A stretch of DNA of 64,000 bases from CAXWPM01 sp965206125 (GCA_965206125.1 CBDBIN010000005.1:1-64000), one strand, 5' to 3'; positions 51,605 to 61,014 are shown, counted from the first letter of the stretch. Notes: generated by a model from the letters alone, not told the origin. Numbers and translations are program-made.

Positions 51605-52431
51605 GGTTCTGGTGCAGACAGCCCAAGGGAATTGGCGATAATGGGATATGGCGCATCGCAAAACGAAACGGAATCCTCTATTTGCCGGACGTTGGTTCGA
51701 AGACGACATCATTCTCCTCTGCCTTCGCTGGTATTTTCGCTTCAAACTCAGCTACCGGGATTTGGTCGTGATTCTTGGTGAGCGGGGCTTGTCGATTTCG
51801 CACACCACCATCTTGCGTTGGGTGGTTCGCTATGCCGAAACGTGCGAAAAGCGATGGCACCGGTTCGAGCGGCCAGTGGGTGGAAGCTGGCGGGTCGATG
51901 AGACGTTCATCAAGGTTCGAGGCCAGTGGATGTATCTGTACCGCGCCGTGGACGGACAAGGCAACACCGTGGAGTTCTATCTGAGTCGAACACGCGGCAT
52001 TGCGGCGGCGAAGGCATTCTTTCGCAAGGCACTGAAGCATCATCCGGAGCCGCACAGTATCACCTTGGATGGCCACCAGCCGAGCCATAGCGCCCTGCGG
52101 CGCATGGGAATGAACGGTGAGTTCAACTTCCGGGGCCAGAACGCAGTGAAGATTCGTTGCTGCCAATACCTGAACAACGTGGTGGAGCAGGACCACCGCC
52201 GGGTGAAGGGGCGATTGCGGCCGATGTTGGGATTCAAGACATTCTACAATGCGCGGCGCGTGATCATCGGGATCGAGCTGGCACAGAAGATTCAGAAAGA
52301 CCAGTTCGCAATTCCGATCACATTGCGGTCGAATCCCGCAGTGCTCTGGCGCTACGTCATGGCCGGATAGTCCACGTCGCGACAGTGCGCTCCTGGTTTA
52401 TCACTCCGACGATCCTATCTGCACCAGAACC
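51605..52431 (+). mobile_element. IS6-family insertion sequence (827 bp)
   Basis: Terminal inverted repeats GGTTCTGGTGCAGACAG at the left and, on the opposite strand, GGTTCTGGTGCAGATAG at the right, 16 of 17 bases identical. The 8-base flanks are not equal, so no target duplication remains. The left flank is a TonB receptor, the right flank the inside of a YCF48-like gene. Loss of duplication plus two different broken genes points to an adjacent deletion or a recombined element. Confidence 0.85.
51648..52370 (+). CDS. IS6-family transposase
   Basis: 240 aa, typical length. Short HTH-like N-terminus (DLVVILGERGLSISHTTILR, WVVRYAET) then DDE core: SWRVDETFIKVRGQWMYLYR with the first Asp, SITLDGHQPSHSALRRM with the second, and YLNNVVEQDHRRVKGRLRPM with the Glu. 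Final region ELAQKIQKDQF is characteristic. Complete, so replicative transposition should be possible. Confidence 0.93.
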   Translation: MAHRKTKRNPLFAGRWFEDDIILLCLRWYFRFKLSYRDLVVILGERGLSISHTTILRWVVRYAETCEKRWHRFERPVGGSWRVDETFIKVRGQWMYLYRAVDGQGNTVEFYLSRTRGIAAAKAFFRKALKHHPEPHSITLDGHQPSHSALRRMGMNGEFNFRGQNAVKIRCCQYLNNVVEQDHRRVKGRLRPMLGFKTFYNARRVIIGIELAQKIQKDQFAIPITLRSNPAVLWRYVMAG

Positions 52432-52433
52432 CC

Positions 52434-53445
52434 GCAAGCGGCGCCGTTGCGCCTGGCCCCGGTGCTCACCGCGCAGACTTCCGGCGTCGAGGCGCGGTTC
52501 ATCGGTATCAGCCCGGTCGATGAGAACACCGTTTGGATCAGCGGGACCGAAGGCACGTACGCCCGCACAACTGACGGTGGCGCTACGTGGCAGGCCGCCG
52601 TAGTACCAGGCGCCGAGTCGTTGCAGTTCCGCGACGTGCACGCCGTCGATGCCGCGACGGCTTATCTTCTCAGCATCGGCGACGGTGAGCAGTCGCGCAT
52701 CTACAAGACCACCGACGCCGGGCAGACCTGGGTGCTTCAGTTCACCAACCCCGAACCCGACGGTTTCTTCGATTGCATGGACTTCTGGGATGCCGAGCAC
52801 GGCATCGCGTTCAGCGATTCGTTTGACGGGGCGTTTTTCCTCATCACCACCGACGACGGCGGCGCTAGTTGGAACCGCGTGCCGCCCGAACAGCTGCCTC
52901 CGGCCAGCGAGGGCGAAGGCAGCTTTGCTGCCAGCGGCACCTGCCTCGTCGCCCACGGCGACAGCGCGGCGTGGGTCGGCACCGGGGCCGGCTCTTCGGC
53001 GCGCATCCTCAAGACGACAGACCGAGGCCGATCCTGGACTGCCGTCGAGACACCAATCGTCGGCGGCACGTCGACCGCAGGCATTGCCTCGCTGGCCTTC
53101 CTTGATGGGAGCCGCGGCGCGGCCTTTGGCGGCGACCTCGACAAGCCGGACGAATACACCGACAACGTGGCTGTCACCAGCGACGGTGAACAGACGTGGA
53201 CGCTGGCGGGGCGACCCACGCTCACGGGGGCGGTCTATGGCGCTGCCTACGTGCCCGGCGCGCCGACGCCCACGCTCGTCGCCGTCGGGCCTAACGGCAT
53301 CGACTATTCCTCAGACAACGGCATGACTTGGACTAGCCTCGACACGCTGAGCCACTGGAGCGTAGCCTTCGTCAGTCCCCAGGCCGGCTGGGCCATCGGA
53401 CCCGAGGGGCGGGTGACGCGGATTCGGCTGTTTGAGGGACCGTGA
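52434..53445 (+). pseudogene. YCF48/BNR-repeat-like exported protein, 5' end missing
   Basis: About 336 codons in frame from the IS edge; first usable start TTG at 52447. A beta-propeller with recurring BNR boxes: TTDGGATWQAAVV, TTDAGQTWVLQFT, TTDDGGASWNRVP, TTDRGRSWTAVET, SDGEQTWTLAG and SSDNGMTWTSL, six in all. Family members normally begin with a signal peptide, which is absent because the IS6 element has replaced it (residues QAAPLRLAPVLTAQT remain). Probably non-exported now and not functional. Related propellers act in photosystem assembly or as glycosidase-like lectins; role here unknown. Confidence 0.7.
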
Positions 53446-53449
53446 TGCG

Positions 53450-53478
53450 TTGACCTCCAGTATCGCCTCCGATAGAAT
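53450..53478 (+). promoter_or_regulatory. promoter of the symporter operon
   Basis: TTGACC (53450-53455), 17-bp spacer, TAGAAT (53473-53478): 5 of 6 in both boxes. Lies 22 bases upstream of the DUF4212 gene start. Confidence 0.65.
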
Positions 53479-53499
53479 CGCAGCGTTTCAGCCATCCAC

Positions 53500-53817
53500 A
53501 TGAGCCTTGGATCCCCATCGACAACGTCTGGCGCGGACTCTCTGCTCCAAAGGTATTGGCGTCGCAACGTCCGGACCATGGCCGTTCTGCTCTTTGTTTG
53601 GGCGGGGGTTGGGCTAGGAGCTGGAGTTCTTTTCGCCGACCTTCTGAACGCTTACACACTGCCCGGAACCGGCTTTCCTCTCGGCTTCTGGTTTGCCCAA
53701 CAAGGCAGCATTATCTCCTTCGTCCTCATCATCCTCGTCTATTGCCTTTTGATGAATCGGTTTGACGACCAGCACCATCGTGAGATGCAGAAGAGCCGCG
53801 ATGGAGATGCCGGGTGA
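53500..53817 (+). CDS. DUF4212 small symporter subunit
   Basis: 105 aa with two transmembrane helices (MAVLLFVWAGVGLGAGVLFA and GSIISFVLIILVYCLLMNRF), and the family features LQRYWRRNVRTM and FPLGFWFAQQGSI. DUF4212 proteins are the small partner of a subgroup of sodium:solute symporters. GTGA overlap with the symporter gene indicates translational coupling. Confidence 0.88.
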   Translation: MSLGSPSTTSGADSLLQRYWRRNVRTMAVLLFVWAGVGLGAGVLFADLLNAYTLPGTGFPLGFWFAQQGSIISFVLIILVYCLLMNRFDDQHHREMQKSRDGDAG

Positions 53818-55664
53818 GCGTACAAGCCTGGACCTACCTGTTCGTCGGACTCACCTTCGGCCTCTACCTGGCGATTGCCTGGCTGAGCCGCGTTCGAGAC
53901 ACGAAGGGTTTCTACGTTGCCGGACAAGGCGTGCCTTCGGTTGCGAACGGGATGGCGACCGCAGCGGACTGGATGAGCGCGGCATCCTACATTTCGATGG
54001 CGGGGCTGATCTCGACCATGGGGTATGCGGGAGGCGTCTACCTCATGGGCTGGACCGGCGGGTTCGTCCTGTTGGCTCTCCTGATCGCGCCGTATCTCCG
54101 AAAGTTTGGGCACTATACGGTGCCGGATTTCATCGGCGACCGGTACGAATCAAACGTGGCCCGGATGGTTGCGGTGATCTGTGCGGTCTTCATTTCGTTC
54201 ACCTACGTTGCCGGACAGATGCGCGGTGTCGGCGTCGTCTTCAGCCGTTTTCTCGAAGTGGACATCAACGTCGGTGTCGTCATCGGCATGGCGATCGTCT
54301 TTGTGTACGCAACACTTGGCGGCATGAAGGGCATTACGTGGACCCAGGTGGTTCAATACTGGGTCCTGATTACGGCTTTTCTCATACCCGCGATCGCAAT
54401 CAGCATCCGACTGACTGGGGATTTCTTCCCTCAGGTAGGCCTCGGCGGTGAACTGGTCGACTCGACTGGCGGCTCGGGCGTCTACCTGCTGGAACGCTTG
54501 AATCAGATCCAGGCCGATCTGGGCTTCGATTCCTACACCGGCACATTCGTCGGCCAGTGGGACAAGGTCAATGTCTTGCTCGTTACTCTGGCGCTCATGG
54601 TCGGCACGGCCGGACTGCCGCATGTGATCGTGCGCTTCTACACTGTGAAGTCGGTCAAGGCCGCGCGATGGAGCGCGTTCTGGGCGCTGTTCTTCATCTC
54701 GATGCTCTACCTCACCGCTCCCGCGACCGCGGCGTTTGCTCGCTACTTCATGATCGAGAGCCTGAACGGTCAAACTGCCGACGAATTGCCCGAATGGTTC
54801 GAGAACTGGGAGCGGACCGGCCTGATTCTCTGGTTGGATGATGGCGACGGCGCGCTTCTTTACGCCGAGGGCGAAGACAACGAAGTGTTCCGAAACGGGA
54901 CATTGGCCGCCGCGGAGATCGCTTCCCTCAGAGCGTCCCACCAGCAGTGGCTGGACACCGCCGGCGCCCAAGGCGCCGACGGACGGATCGCCTTGAGGGA
55001 TGCCGGGTTGTCGGGGCCGGATCGGGATATCATCGTTCTGGCAACGCCCGAAATGGCCGGACTGGCCAACTGGATCATCGCGCTGGTTGCTGCCGGTGGC
55101 CTTGCAGCAGCGCTGTCAACCGCCAGCGGCCTCCTGCTGGTGATCTCGTCCAGCGTCGCCCACGATCTGTATTTCCGCATCCTCCGACCGGGCGCTAGCG
55201 AAGCCCAGCGCCTGCGTGTGGGACGGACCGTCATCGGCCTCGCCGTCGTAATAGCCGGGGTCTTCGGGATCTATCCACTGGGGTTCGTCAGTCAGGTTGT
55301 TGCGTTTGCTTTCGGACTGGCCGCCGCCAGCTTCTTCCCAGCCATCGTTCTGGGTATCTTCAGCAGGCGCGTGGGAACCATTCCAGCGGTGTCGGGAATG
55401 GTCACCGGAATTTCCTTCACGGCCTTCTACATCATTGCCACTGTCTTCTTTGGCATGGACCGCTGGACCTTTGGAATACTCCCCAGGGGGATTGATCCCC
55501 AAGGTATCGGGACAGTTGGCATGATGCTGAACTTTGCAGTCACTCTCGGGCTCACCCGGTTTTTTCCACCTCCGAGCACGACGACACGCGAACTGGTCGA
55601 CCGAATCCGGGAGCCTGAAGATGCGGGCGCCGCAGTCAAGATCGAAACCACGTCTTCGCATTGA
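53814..55664 (+). CDS. sodium:solute symporter, VC_2705/ActP-like
   Basis: 616 aa with about 13 hydrophobic segments. DTKGFYVAGQGVPSVANGMA, AADWMSAASYISMAGLI, GYAGGVYLMGWTGGFVLL and FLIPAIAISIRLTG are the N-terminal SSS landmarks; a soluble insertion (about residues 330-415) rich in Glu/Asp splits the helices, and ANWIIALVAAGGLAAALSTA-type helix closes the core. Sodium-driven uptake of a small organic acid is likely (acetate or similar by family), not determined. Works with the DUF4212 subunit. Confidence 0.92.
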   Translation: MSVQAWTYLFVGLTFGLYLAIAWLSRVRDTKGFYVAGQGVPSVANGMATAADWMSAASYISMAGLISTMGYAGGVYLMGWTGGFVLLALLIAPYLRKFGHYTVPDFIGDRYESNVARMVAVICAVFISFTYVAGQMRGVGVVFSRFLEVDINVGVVIGMAIVFVYATLGGMKGITWTQVVQYWVLITAFLIPAIAISIRLTGDFFPQVGLGGELVDSTGGSGVYLLERLNQIQADLGFDSYTGTFVGQWDKVNVLLVTLALMVGTAGLPHVIVRFYTVKSVKAARWSAFWALFFISMLYLTAPATAAFARYFMIESLNGQTADELPEWFENWERTGLILWLDDGDGALLYAEGEDNEVFRNGTLAAAEIASLRASHQQWLDTAGAQGADGRIALRDAGLSGPDRDIIVLATPEMAGLANWIIALVAAGGLAAALSTASGLLLVISSSVAHDLYFRILRPGASEAQRLRVGRTVIGLAVVIAGVFGIYPLGFVSQVVAFAFGLAAASFFPAIVLGIFSRRVGTIPAVSGMVTGISFTAFYIIATVFFGMDRWTFGILPRGIDPQGIGTVGMMLNFAVTLGLTRFFPPPSTTTRELVDRIREPEDAGAAVKIETTSSH

Positions 55665-55935
55665 AGTTTAGTGGTTGTGGTGACCATCAAACGGTCCGAT
55701 CACCAGCGCCAGCGCTCACACTTGTCCTGTTGAATCGTTGACTCGTGCGGCTAGTATGGTGAGTTCAGCGAATGTTTGCAATTGACCGAAACTGATTCCC
55801 GAAGCTAGATTTACCGAACAGAACTGCTGGGAGTGCATAGGGTTCGTCGCGGCAGGGAGACGAGCCTACGAGTAGATCGGGTGTTGTTTCTGGCCCGTGC
55901 GGAATCTGCGAATTGGCTGTCGTGGAGTAGGCGTT
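55665..55935. other. gap before the membrane TIR gene
   Basis: 271 bases with no gene, promoter box or hairpin strong enough to report. The inverted pair TGGTGA/TCACCA at about 55677-55706 might end the symporter transcript. Confidence 0.3.
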
Positions 55936-56664
55936 ATGGAAACGAGTTGGACTGAGGACATCATAGTTACTGTGTCGGGATGGCTGGAGGCCGCAGGTCC
56001 CTACTTGTTGGTCTTGCTGGTGGTGGTCGTCGTGTACAGGTCCCGGCAACTGATAGCTGGGATTATCGAGGGCATAAGAGGGGAGCAGACAAGTCTTGCA
56101 CAAGAAGCTCGTGTAGCCGCTAAAGAGGAGCGCGAGGCAGTGGACAAACCACCGGTTCCGAAGCCGCCGGCCAGCCGTCCGCAGAAACCCGTTGTTTTCC
56201 TTTCATACAGGCGGCAGGACGCCGCCGATGTTTCCGGTCGGATCTACGACAGGCTGACACAGAAATACAGTCGCGACAGTGTGTTCAAGGACGTCGATTC
56301 GATATCTCTAGGGGCGAATTTCGAAGAGTACATCGACGAGGTCGTAGCGCAAGCGACGATATGCCTCGTCGTAGTTGGTCCGAACTGGCTCGGTGTAAGT
56401 GAGAAGAAGGACTCGCCTCGGAGGATCGATGATCCGCAGGACTTTGTGCGACTGGAGGTTGCCGCTGCGCTTAAGCGACGCATTCCCGTCATTCCGCTTC
56501 TCGTGGGCGGCTCGGCGATCCCCTCTAGGGATGAACTCCCAGAGGACGTCAGCGGGCTCACGTCGCGGCAGGGCATTCCGATCCGGCCCGATCCCGACTT
56601 TGACAACGATATCGGCCGGCTTCTTGCAGGGCTGGATCGGTTGTCCGGTGAACCGCGTTTGTGA
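55936..56664 (+). CDS. membrane-anchored TIR-domain protein
   Basis: 242 aa from ATG at 55936. One transmembrane helix (about 22-35, GPYLLVLLVVVVVYRS) is followed by a charged helical linker (about 36-80) and a TIR domain (about 86-240): VVFLSYRRQDAADVSGRIYD, VFKDVDSISLGANFEEYIDE, CLVVVGPNWLGVSEKK and DDPQDFVRLEVAAALKR. Glu174 in FVRLEVA sits at the catalytic-glutamate position. The TIR probably faces the cytoplasm. Probable NADase or signalling effector; single-gene, no partner is adjacent. Different TIR subtype from the one at 4983. Confidence 0.82.
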   Translation: METSWTEDIIVTVSGWLEAAGPYLLVLLVVVVVYRSRQLIAGIIEGIRGEQTSLAQEARVAAKEEREAVDKPPVPKPPASRPQKPVVFLSYRRQDAADVSGRIYDRLTQKYSRDSVFKDVDSISLGANFEEYIDEVVAQATICLVVVGPNWLGVSEKKDSPRRIDDPQDFVRLEVAAALKRRIPVIPLLVGGSAIPSRDELPEDVSGLTSRQGIPIRPDPDFDNDIGRLLAGLDRLSGEPRL

Positions 56665-56751
56665 CCTGCCGAGACGCTGCGTTGGTGATTTAATCTAGCC
56701 GTCGCCTACATGTCGCGCCCAAGAGTTCGCGACCGTTGGCATGGTATGAAC

Positions 56752-56779
56752 TTGACAGTTTGGATCAGCGGTCTATGAC
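56752..56779 (+). promoter_or_regulatory. possible promoter overlapping a palindromic repeat
   Basis: Exact TTGACA (56752-56757), 16-bp spacer, TATGAC (56774-56779) inside the 21-bp repeat. Weak -10 box, so only a candidate for the lipoprotein gene at 56846. Confidence 0.35.
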
Positions 56780-56788
56780 CGCCGACCT
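56768..56788. repeat. 21-bp palindromic repeat, copy 1
   Basis: GCGGTCTATGACCGCCGACC plus T. The core GCGGTC-TAT-GACCGC is a perfect inverted repeat. Identical to the copy at 58439-58459 and in the same orientation, bracketing the lipoprotein gene. Confidence 0.7.
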
Positions 56789-56845
56789 TGGGAGGGTGTG
56801 CGACGGAATGTCGCTCAACCGAACGAAATACAAAAGGAGAACGTC

Positions 56846-58432
56846 ATGAAGCGCACGGCGATGAAATTCGGGTTGTCACAGGCATTTGTCTTCGGGTTCG
56901 TCAGCCTTGTGTTGGCGACCTTGCTGACCGCGTGTGGGGCTGGTCCACAGGAAGGCGCGGGCACCGCGCCGGCCGTCGCTTCGATCGCGCCCGAGGACCG
57001 GCTGATCCCTTCCCAGGTCGAGGAATGGGTCGACGAGACTTTCGAAAAACTCCTCGCGGAGCACCGCGTTTCCGGCCTGGCTATTGCCGTCACCCAGGGC
57101 GAGGAAGTGATCCTGTCCAAAGGGTATGGTTACGCGGATTGGGCCACCCAAACGCCGGTGGATCCGGACACGTCGCAGTTCCGCATCGGGTCATTGAGCA
57201 AGACCTTCTTGTCCACGGCCGTTGCCCAACTCCTGGAGCGCGGACAGATCGAATCGCTTGACGATCCCGCCAACAAGTATCTCGAACGCATTCAGCTGGA
57301 GAGTCCCTTCGGCAAGGACATCACGGTTTGGGACCTGCTGACCCACCGGGGCGGTCTTGGGAGTTTTCCAACCTTTCGACCAGAAGATGATCCCCTACCG
57401 GTGCCGCCGCTGCCGGCCGATTACATCGCCGCCAACACACCCGATGCTGTCCGGGAGCCGGGAACCATTTCGATCTACTGCAATCCCTGCAGTGCCACGC
57501 TGGGGTTCATGGTGGAGGACATCACGGGTCAGACTCTCGAAGATGTGTTACGAGAGAATATCTACGAGCCGCTGGGCATGACGCATACCACGCTGACCAA
57601 TGCGCCGGGGCCCGGCCCCAACGTAGCGACCCAGTATGCGTTCGTACCGGACGGGCCGCCAGTAGCGCTGCCCTACCCGGCGATCTCCCCCTATATTTCC
57701 TACGCCGGCGACGTCAATTCGACGGCGGGGGATATGGCGAAATGGTTGATTGCGCATATCCAGGAAGGCGCCGGTGCCGGACCGGCGATTCTGTCCGCGG
57801 AGACGTTCGGGTTGATGCACACGCGCCACGTCGGCAATCATCCCGACATGAGCGGTTTCGGGATGAACTTCTTTACCTATGACTACAACGGCGAGCGTGT
57901 CCTCGAGCACTACGGGAGTATCCGCTACAGGTCCATGGAATTCATGATGCTCGACAAGAAGATCGGCGTGTTCGTGACCATGGCAGGCGGAGGAGAGCCG
58001 AATGCCGCGTTGCTGGAGGAGGCGGACACTACGCTCGCGCCCACCACCGGTCCTGTGGAACCGGCGCTATCTCACAGTGGCGTGCGTGCCCTCGTCCTCG
58101 AGCATTTCCTCGGCCCCCTCCCCTTCCAGAGTGATACGGAAGTCGACCTCGGCCAATACACAGGCATTTATCGGAGTATTCCTGCCAGCGTCGACGCCGC
58201 ACCGGGGGGTAGAGGCCGCGCGGTCGAAGATAGTGGCGACGGGGGCCTCGTGATCGGCGGGCTTGGTGTCTATCGCCCGTCCGGACCGGACACCTTCACG
58301 CTCGACGGCCCATTGCCGCTCGATGCCGGGTTCAGGGATTCGAACAAGTACGTCTTCGAAATCGGACCCGACGGCGTAGCCCGAATGTTCGCTCACGTGA
58401 ATGCCGGTGGTCTTGAAAGGGGCAGGGACTAA
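56846..58432 (+). CDS. lipoprotein beta-lactamase-fold serine hydrolase
   Basis: 528 aa from ATG at 56846 (AAAAGGAGA upstream). A lipobox LLTACGAG puts the lipidated Cys at residue 30. The class C fold has SxxK in FRIGSLSKT (Ser116, Lys119) and the Tyr box ISIYCNPCSATLG (about residue 210). The C-terminal 110 residues after the hydrolase fold form an extra domain (LGQYTGIYRSIPASVDAAPG, then beta strands). Probably an outer- or inner-membrane-tethered esterase or peptidase. Different in layout from the exported homologue at 31966. Confidence 0.87.
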   Translation: MKRTAMKFGLSQAFVFGFVSLVLATLLTACGAGPQEGAGTAPAVASIAPEDRLIPSQVEEWVDETFEKLLAEHRVSGLAIAVTQGEEVILSKGYGYADWATQTPVDPDTSQFRIGSLSKTFLSTAVAQLLERGQIESLDDPANKYLERIQLESPFGKDITVWDLLTHRGGLGSFPTFRPEDDPLPVPPLPADYIAANTPDAVREPGTISIYCNPCSATLGFMVEDITGQTLEDVLRENIYEPLGMTHTTLTNAPGPGPNVATQYAFVPDGPPVALPYPAISPYISYAGDVNSTAGDMAKWLIAHIQEGAGAGPAILSAETFGLMHTRHVGNHPDMSGFGMNFFTYDYNGERVLEHYGSIRYRSMEFMMLDKKIGVFVTMAGGGEPNAALLEEADTTLAPTTGPVEPALSHSGVRALVLEHFLGPLPFQSDTEVDLGQYTGIYRSIPASVDAAPGGRGRAVEDSGDGGLVIGGLGVYRPSGPDTFTLDGPLPLDAGFRDSNKYVFEIGPDGVARMFAHVNAGGLERGRD

Positions 58433-58438
58433 GAATCG

Positions 58439-58459
58439 GCGGTCTATGACCGCCGACCT
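58439..58459. repeat. 21-bp palindromic repeat, copy 2
   Basis: Same 21 bases as 56768-56788, lying between the convergent lipoprotein and fumarase genes. Its stem GCGGTC/GACCGC could serve as a weak bidirectional terminator. Confidence 0.7.
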
Positions 58460-58464
58460 CCCGT

Positions 58465-59976
58465 CTAAAGCGTCGCACCCAGCAGTTCCTGCGACCGATC
58501 CTGAACCACCCGGTGCAGGCTATTGCCGTGAGCGTCGATCGTGACGACGGCCGGGAAGTTCCGGACCTCGAGTTCCCAGACCGCTTCGGGACTGCCGAAC
58601 TCTTCCAGCCTGACGCTCACGACGCGTTGAATGGCCTGCGCATAGATCTGCGCGGCTCCGCCGATGGCATGCAGGTAGACACAGCCGTGTTCCTTGCACG
58701 CCTGCTCGGTTTTCTTACCCATTCCGCCCTTGCCGATGACGGCCTTGATGCCGAATCGTTCGATGATGTTGGCCTGGTACGGCTCTTCGCGGATGGATGT
58801 CGTTGGGCCAGCGGCAAGCACGCGGTATTCATCCCCATCCTTGAGTACGACCGGACCGCAGTGGTAGATGACCCCGTCGCGTATGACGTCCAGCTCACCT
58901 CCCTCGTGCAGGTACTTGTGGACGGCGTCACGGCCGGTGAATATCACACCGTCGAGCAGTACGACATCGCCGACCTTGAGTCCGCGGACGTCGTCGGCGG
59001 CTAGCGGGGTCGTCAGGCGAACGACATCCGCCGACGGCAGGGTCAGGTCGGGCATGGGCGCTTCGGCATCAAACTCATGTTCCTCGGTGTAAAGCCAATC
59101 GACGACTTTCCCGTTCAGGTCGATTACGGCGCCGCGGCGCCGGTACGCCCAGCACATGTAGGCGATCGAGACGAAGAACGATGCGGGCAGTCGGTTCAGC
59201 TTGCCGACCTTGCAGCATCCGACGGTAAACTTGCCCGCAAAGCCCATGGGCCCGATGTCGAGGGTATTGGCCTCCTGCATGATCCGGGCTTCCAGTTCCG
59301 CCAGCACCGGATCGGGACTGCTATCGTCCGCCATCCTCAGGAGCTGGTGTTTTGCGAACTCGTAACCCGACGCCCGATCGCCGCCGATCGCCACGCCGAT
59401 AAAGCCCGGGCCGCAGCCCTTACCCTGCGCTTTCCAGATCGCATCCAGGATCGATGCGCGGACGCCTTCCATGTCCCGGTTCGCCCTCTTGCCCTGTATC
59501 TCGGCGGGGAGGCTGTACTGTGCGCTCATGTTCTCGCAGCCGCCGCCCTTGAGGATCAACCGCACACGGATGTTGGGATCGCGTGTCTGTTCCCAGTGAA
59601 AAGCCGGACTTCCCGGGCCCAGATTGTCTCCGGTGTTCTTGCCGTCGACACTGTCGACCGAGTTCTGTCGCAGGTATCCGAGCGCGGTCGCCTCCTGCAC
59701 GGCCTTGCGGCACACGTCAGCAAGCTCGATCTGATCGACACCCACGGGTGTGTCGATGTAGAAGCCGATCGTTCCGGTGTCCTGGCAGATCGGCAGCGAT
59801 TTCGCCTTGGCCAGACCGATGTTCTGGGCCACGAGTTCCAGCGCGAAGTCCGCCTTGGACCCGGAAGCCTCGAGCTTTCGCTGGAGGTCTATCACGTGCT
59901 GAATATCTGGCGGAAGAAAGGCGGAGGTCCGCCGGATGAGTTCGAGAATGCTCTTCTGTAATGTTTCGGTGTTCAT
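58465..59976 (-). CDS. class I (iron-sulfur) fumarate hydratase
   Basis: 503 aa from ATG at 59976. Hydrates fumarate to malate in the TCA cycle. Single-chain class I form: LPICQDTGTIGFYIDTP with Cys64, GGGCENMSAQYSLPAEIQG, MGFAGKFTVGCCKVGKLNRL with the further cluster cysteine, and C-terminal-domain landmarks ADDVRGLKVGDVVLLDGVIF, GKGGMGKKTEQACKEHGCVY. The 4Fe-4S cluster makes it oxygen-sensitive. The reading frame extends far upstream of 59976 without a start, so the later ATG is chosen. Confidence 0.93.
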   Translation of the reverse strand: MNTETLQKSILELIRRTSAFLPPDIQHVIDLQRKLEASGSKADFALELVAQNIGLAKAKSLPICQDTGTIGFYIDTPVGVDQIELADVCRKAVQEATALGYLRQNSVDSVDGKNTGDNLGPGSPAFHWEQTRDPNIRVRLILKGGGCENMSAQYSLPAEIQGKRANRDMEGVRASILDAIWKAQGKGCGPGFIGVAIGGDRASGYEFAKHQLLRMADDSSPDPVLAELEARIMQEANTLDIGPMGFAGKFTVGCCKVGKLNRLPASFFVSIAYMCWAYRRRGAVIDLNGKVVDWLYTEEHEFDAEAPMPDLTLPSADVVRLTTPLAADDVRGLKVGDVVLLDGVIFTGRDAVHKYLHEGGELDVIRDGVIYHCGPVVLKDGDEYRVLAAGPTTSIREEPYQANIIERFGIKAVIGKGGMGKKTEQACKEHGCVYLHAIGGAAQIYAQAIQRVVSVRLEEFGSPEAVWELEVRNFPAVVTIDAHGNSLHRVVQDRSQELLGATL

Positions 59977-60035
59977 AACCCTGCTAGCGTAACACCGTCG
60001 AGAGGACCGCGTCTGTCGTGTCGCTTGTGAGGCGC

Positions 60036-60911
60036 TCACTCCGGCAATGGTACAAACTCTTCGGCGTCTCCCGGCACTTTCGGAAAACGTCCCGCCTTCC
60101 AGTCGTGCTTCGCACGCTCGATTCGGGCCTCGGAGCTCGAAACAAAGTTCCACCAGATGTAACGCGGTCCGTCGAGTGGGACTCCACCGAGCAGGATCAG
60201 CCTGGAGGACTCCAGCGTTTCGAGCCGGGCTGCACCTCCACCATCGAACACCACCATGCGAGGCGCGTCGAGGGTCGCGTCTCCTATCCGAACCGATCCT
60301 TCGACCAGATAAGCCGCCGTCTCCGGGTGGTTGTCCGGCATCGTGAGGCTTCGACCGCCTTCGATCACGGCGTCGGCGTAAACCATAGGCGAGTGCGTAA
60401 GAACTGGTGAGGCCTCTCCCCATCCCTTTCCGATCAGAACGCGAATCCGGCAGCCATCGTCCGAAACCTCGGGAAGCGTATTGCCGGGATGGTGGTGAAA
60501 CTCCGGGTCGGACTCCTCGTTCGCCTGGGGGAGGGCAACCCAGAGCTGGATGCCGTGAGTCCTGGACGCCCGCTTGCGAACTTCCGGCGGCGTGCGTTCG
60601 GAATGCACAATGCCGGAGCCCGCGGTCATCCAGTTGATGTCGCCGGGAAGGATGTCTTGATGGAAGCCGAGGCTGTCGCGGTGTAGGAGACTGCCTTCGA
60701 ACAGGTATGTCACCGTCGCGAGGTTGATGTGGGGATGCGGTGGGACGTCGATACCGTTGCCGGGTCCGAGCTCGGCTGGTCCCATGTGATCGAAGAAGAT
60801 AAACGGTCCCACAGTCCTGCGCCGTGCGACCGGCAACAGCCGGCGGACGGGCAGTCCTGCGACGTCGCGGCGGCGGGGTTCGATAATGTGTGGCGGGTTC
60901 ACGAGACGCAA
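60036..60911 (-). CDS. pirin-family protein
   Basis: 291 aa. Bicupin with the N-terminal metal site PPHPHINLATVTYLFEGSLL and HRDSLGFHQDILPGDINWMT, GSGIVHSERTPPE, the pirin His-His-His-Glu set. C-terminal cupin half lacks the histidines, as usual. Pirins are quercetin-dioxygenase-like or redox regulators. Cytoplasmic. Confidence 0.92.
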   Translation of the reverse strand: MRLVNPPHIIEPRRRDVAGLPVRRLLPVARRRTVGPFIFFDHMGPAELGPGNGIDVPPHPHINLATVTYLFEGSLLHRDSLGFHQDILPGDINWMTAGSGIVHSERTPPEVRKRASRTHGIQLWVALPQANEESDPEFHHHPGNTLPEVSDDGCRIRVLIGKGWGEASPVLTHSPMVYADAVIEGGRSLTMPDNHPETAAYLVEGSVRIGDATLDAPRMVVFDGGGAARLETLESSRLILLGGVPLDGPRYIWWNFVSSSEARIERAKHDWKAGRFPKVPGDAEEFVPLPE

Positions 60912-61014
60912 AACGGGCGTGCCCGATGTTTGATTACCCGGTCGCTCGCGGTTGTCGGAACGGAGATTACCCGGTCGCTACCGCTTCCGGTTCCGTTACT
61001 GCTGGCGGTCCGGG

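Noticed and set aside
59977..60423. Upstream extension of the fumarase reading frame
   Set aside because: No start matched to the family; extension is Arg-rich and lies over the pirin 3' end. The ATG at 59976 gives the family N-terminus.
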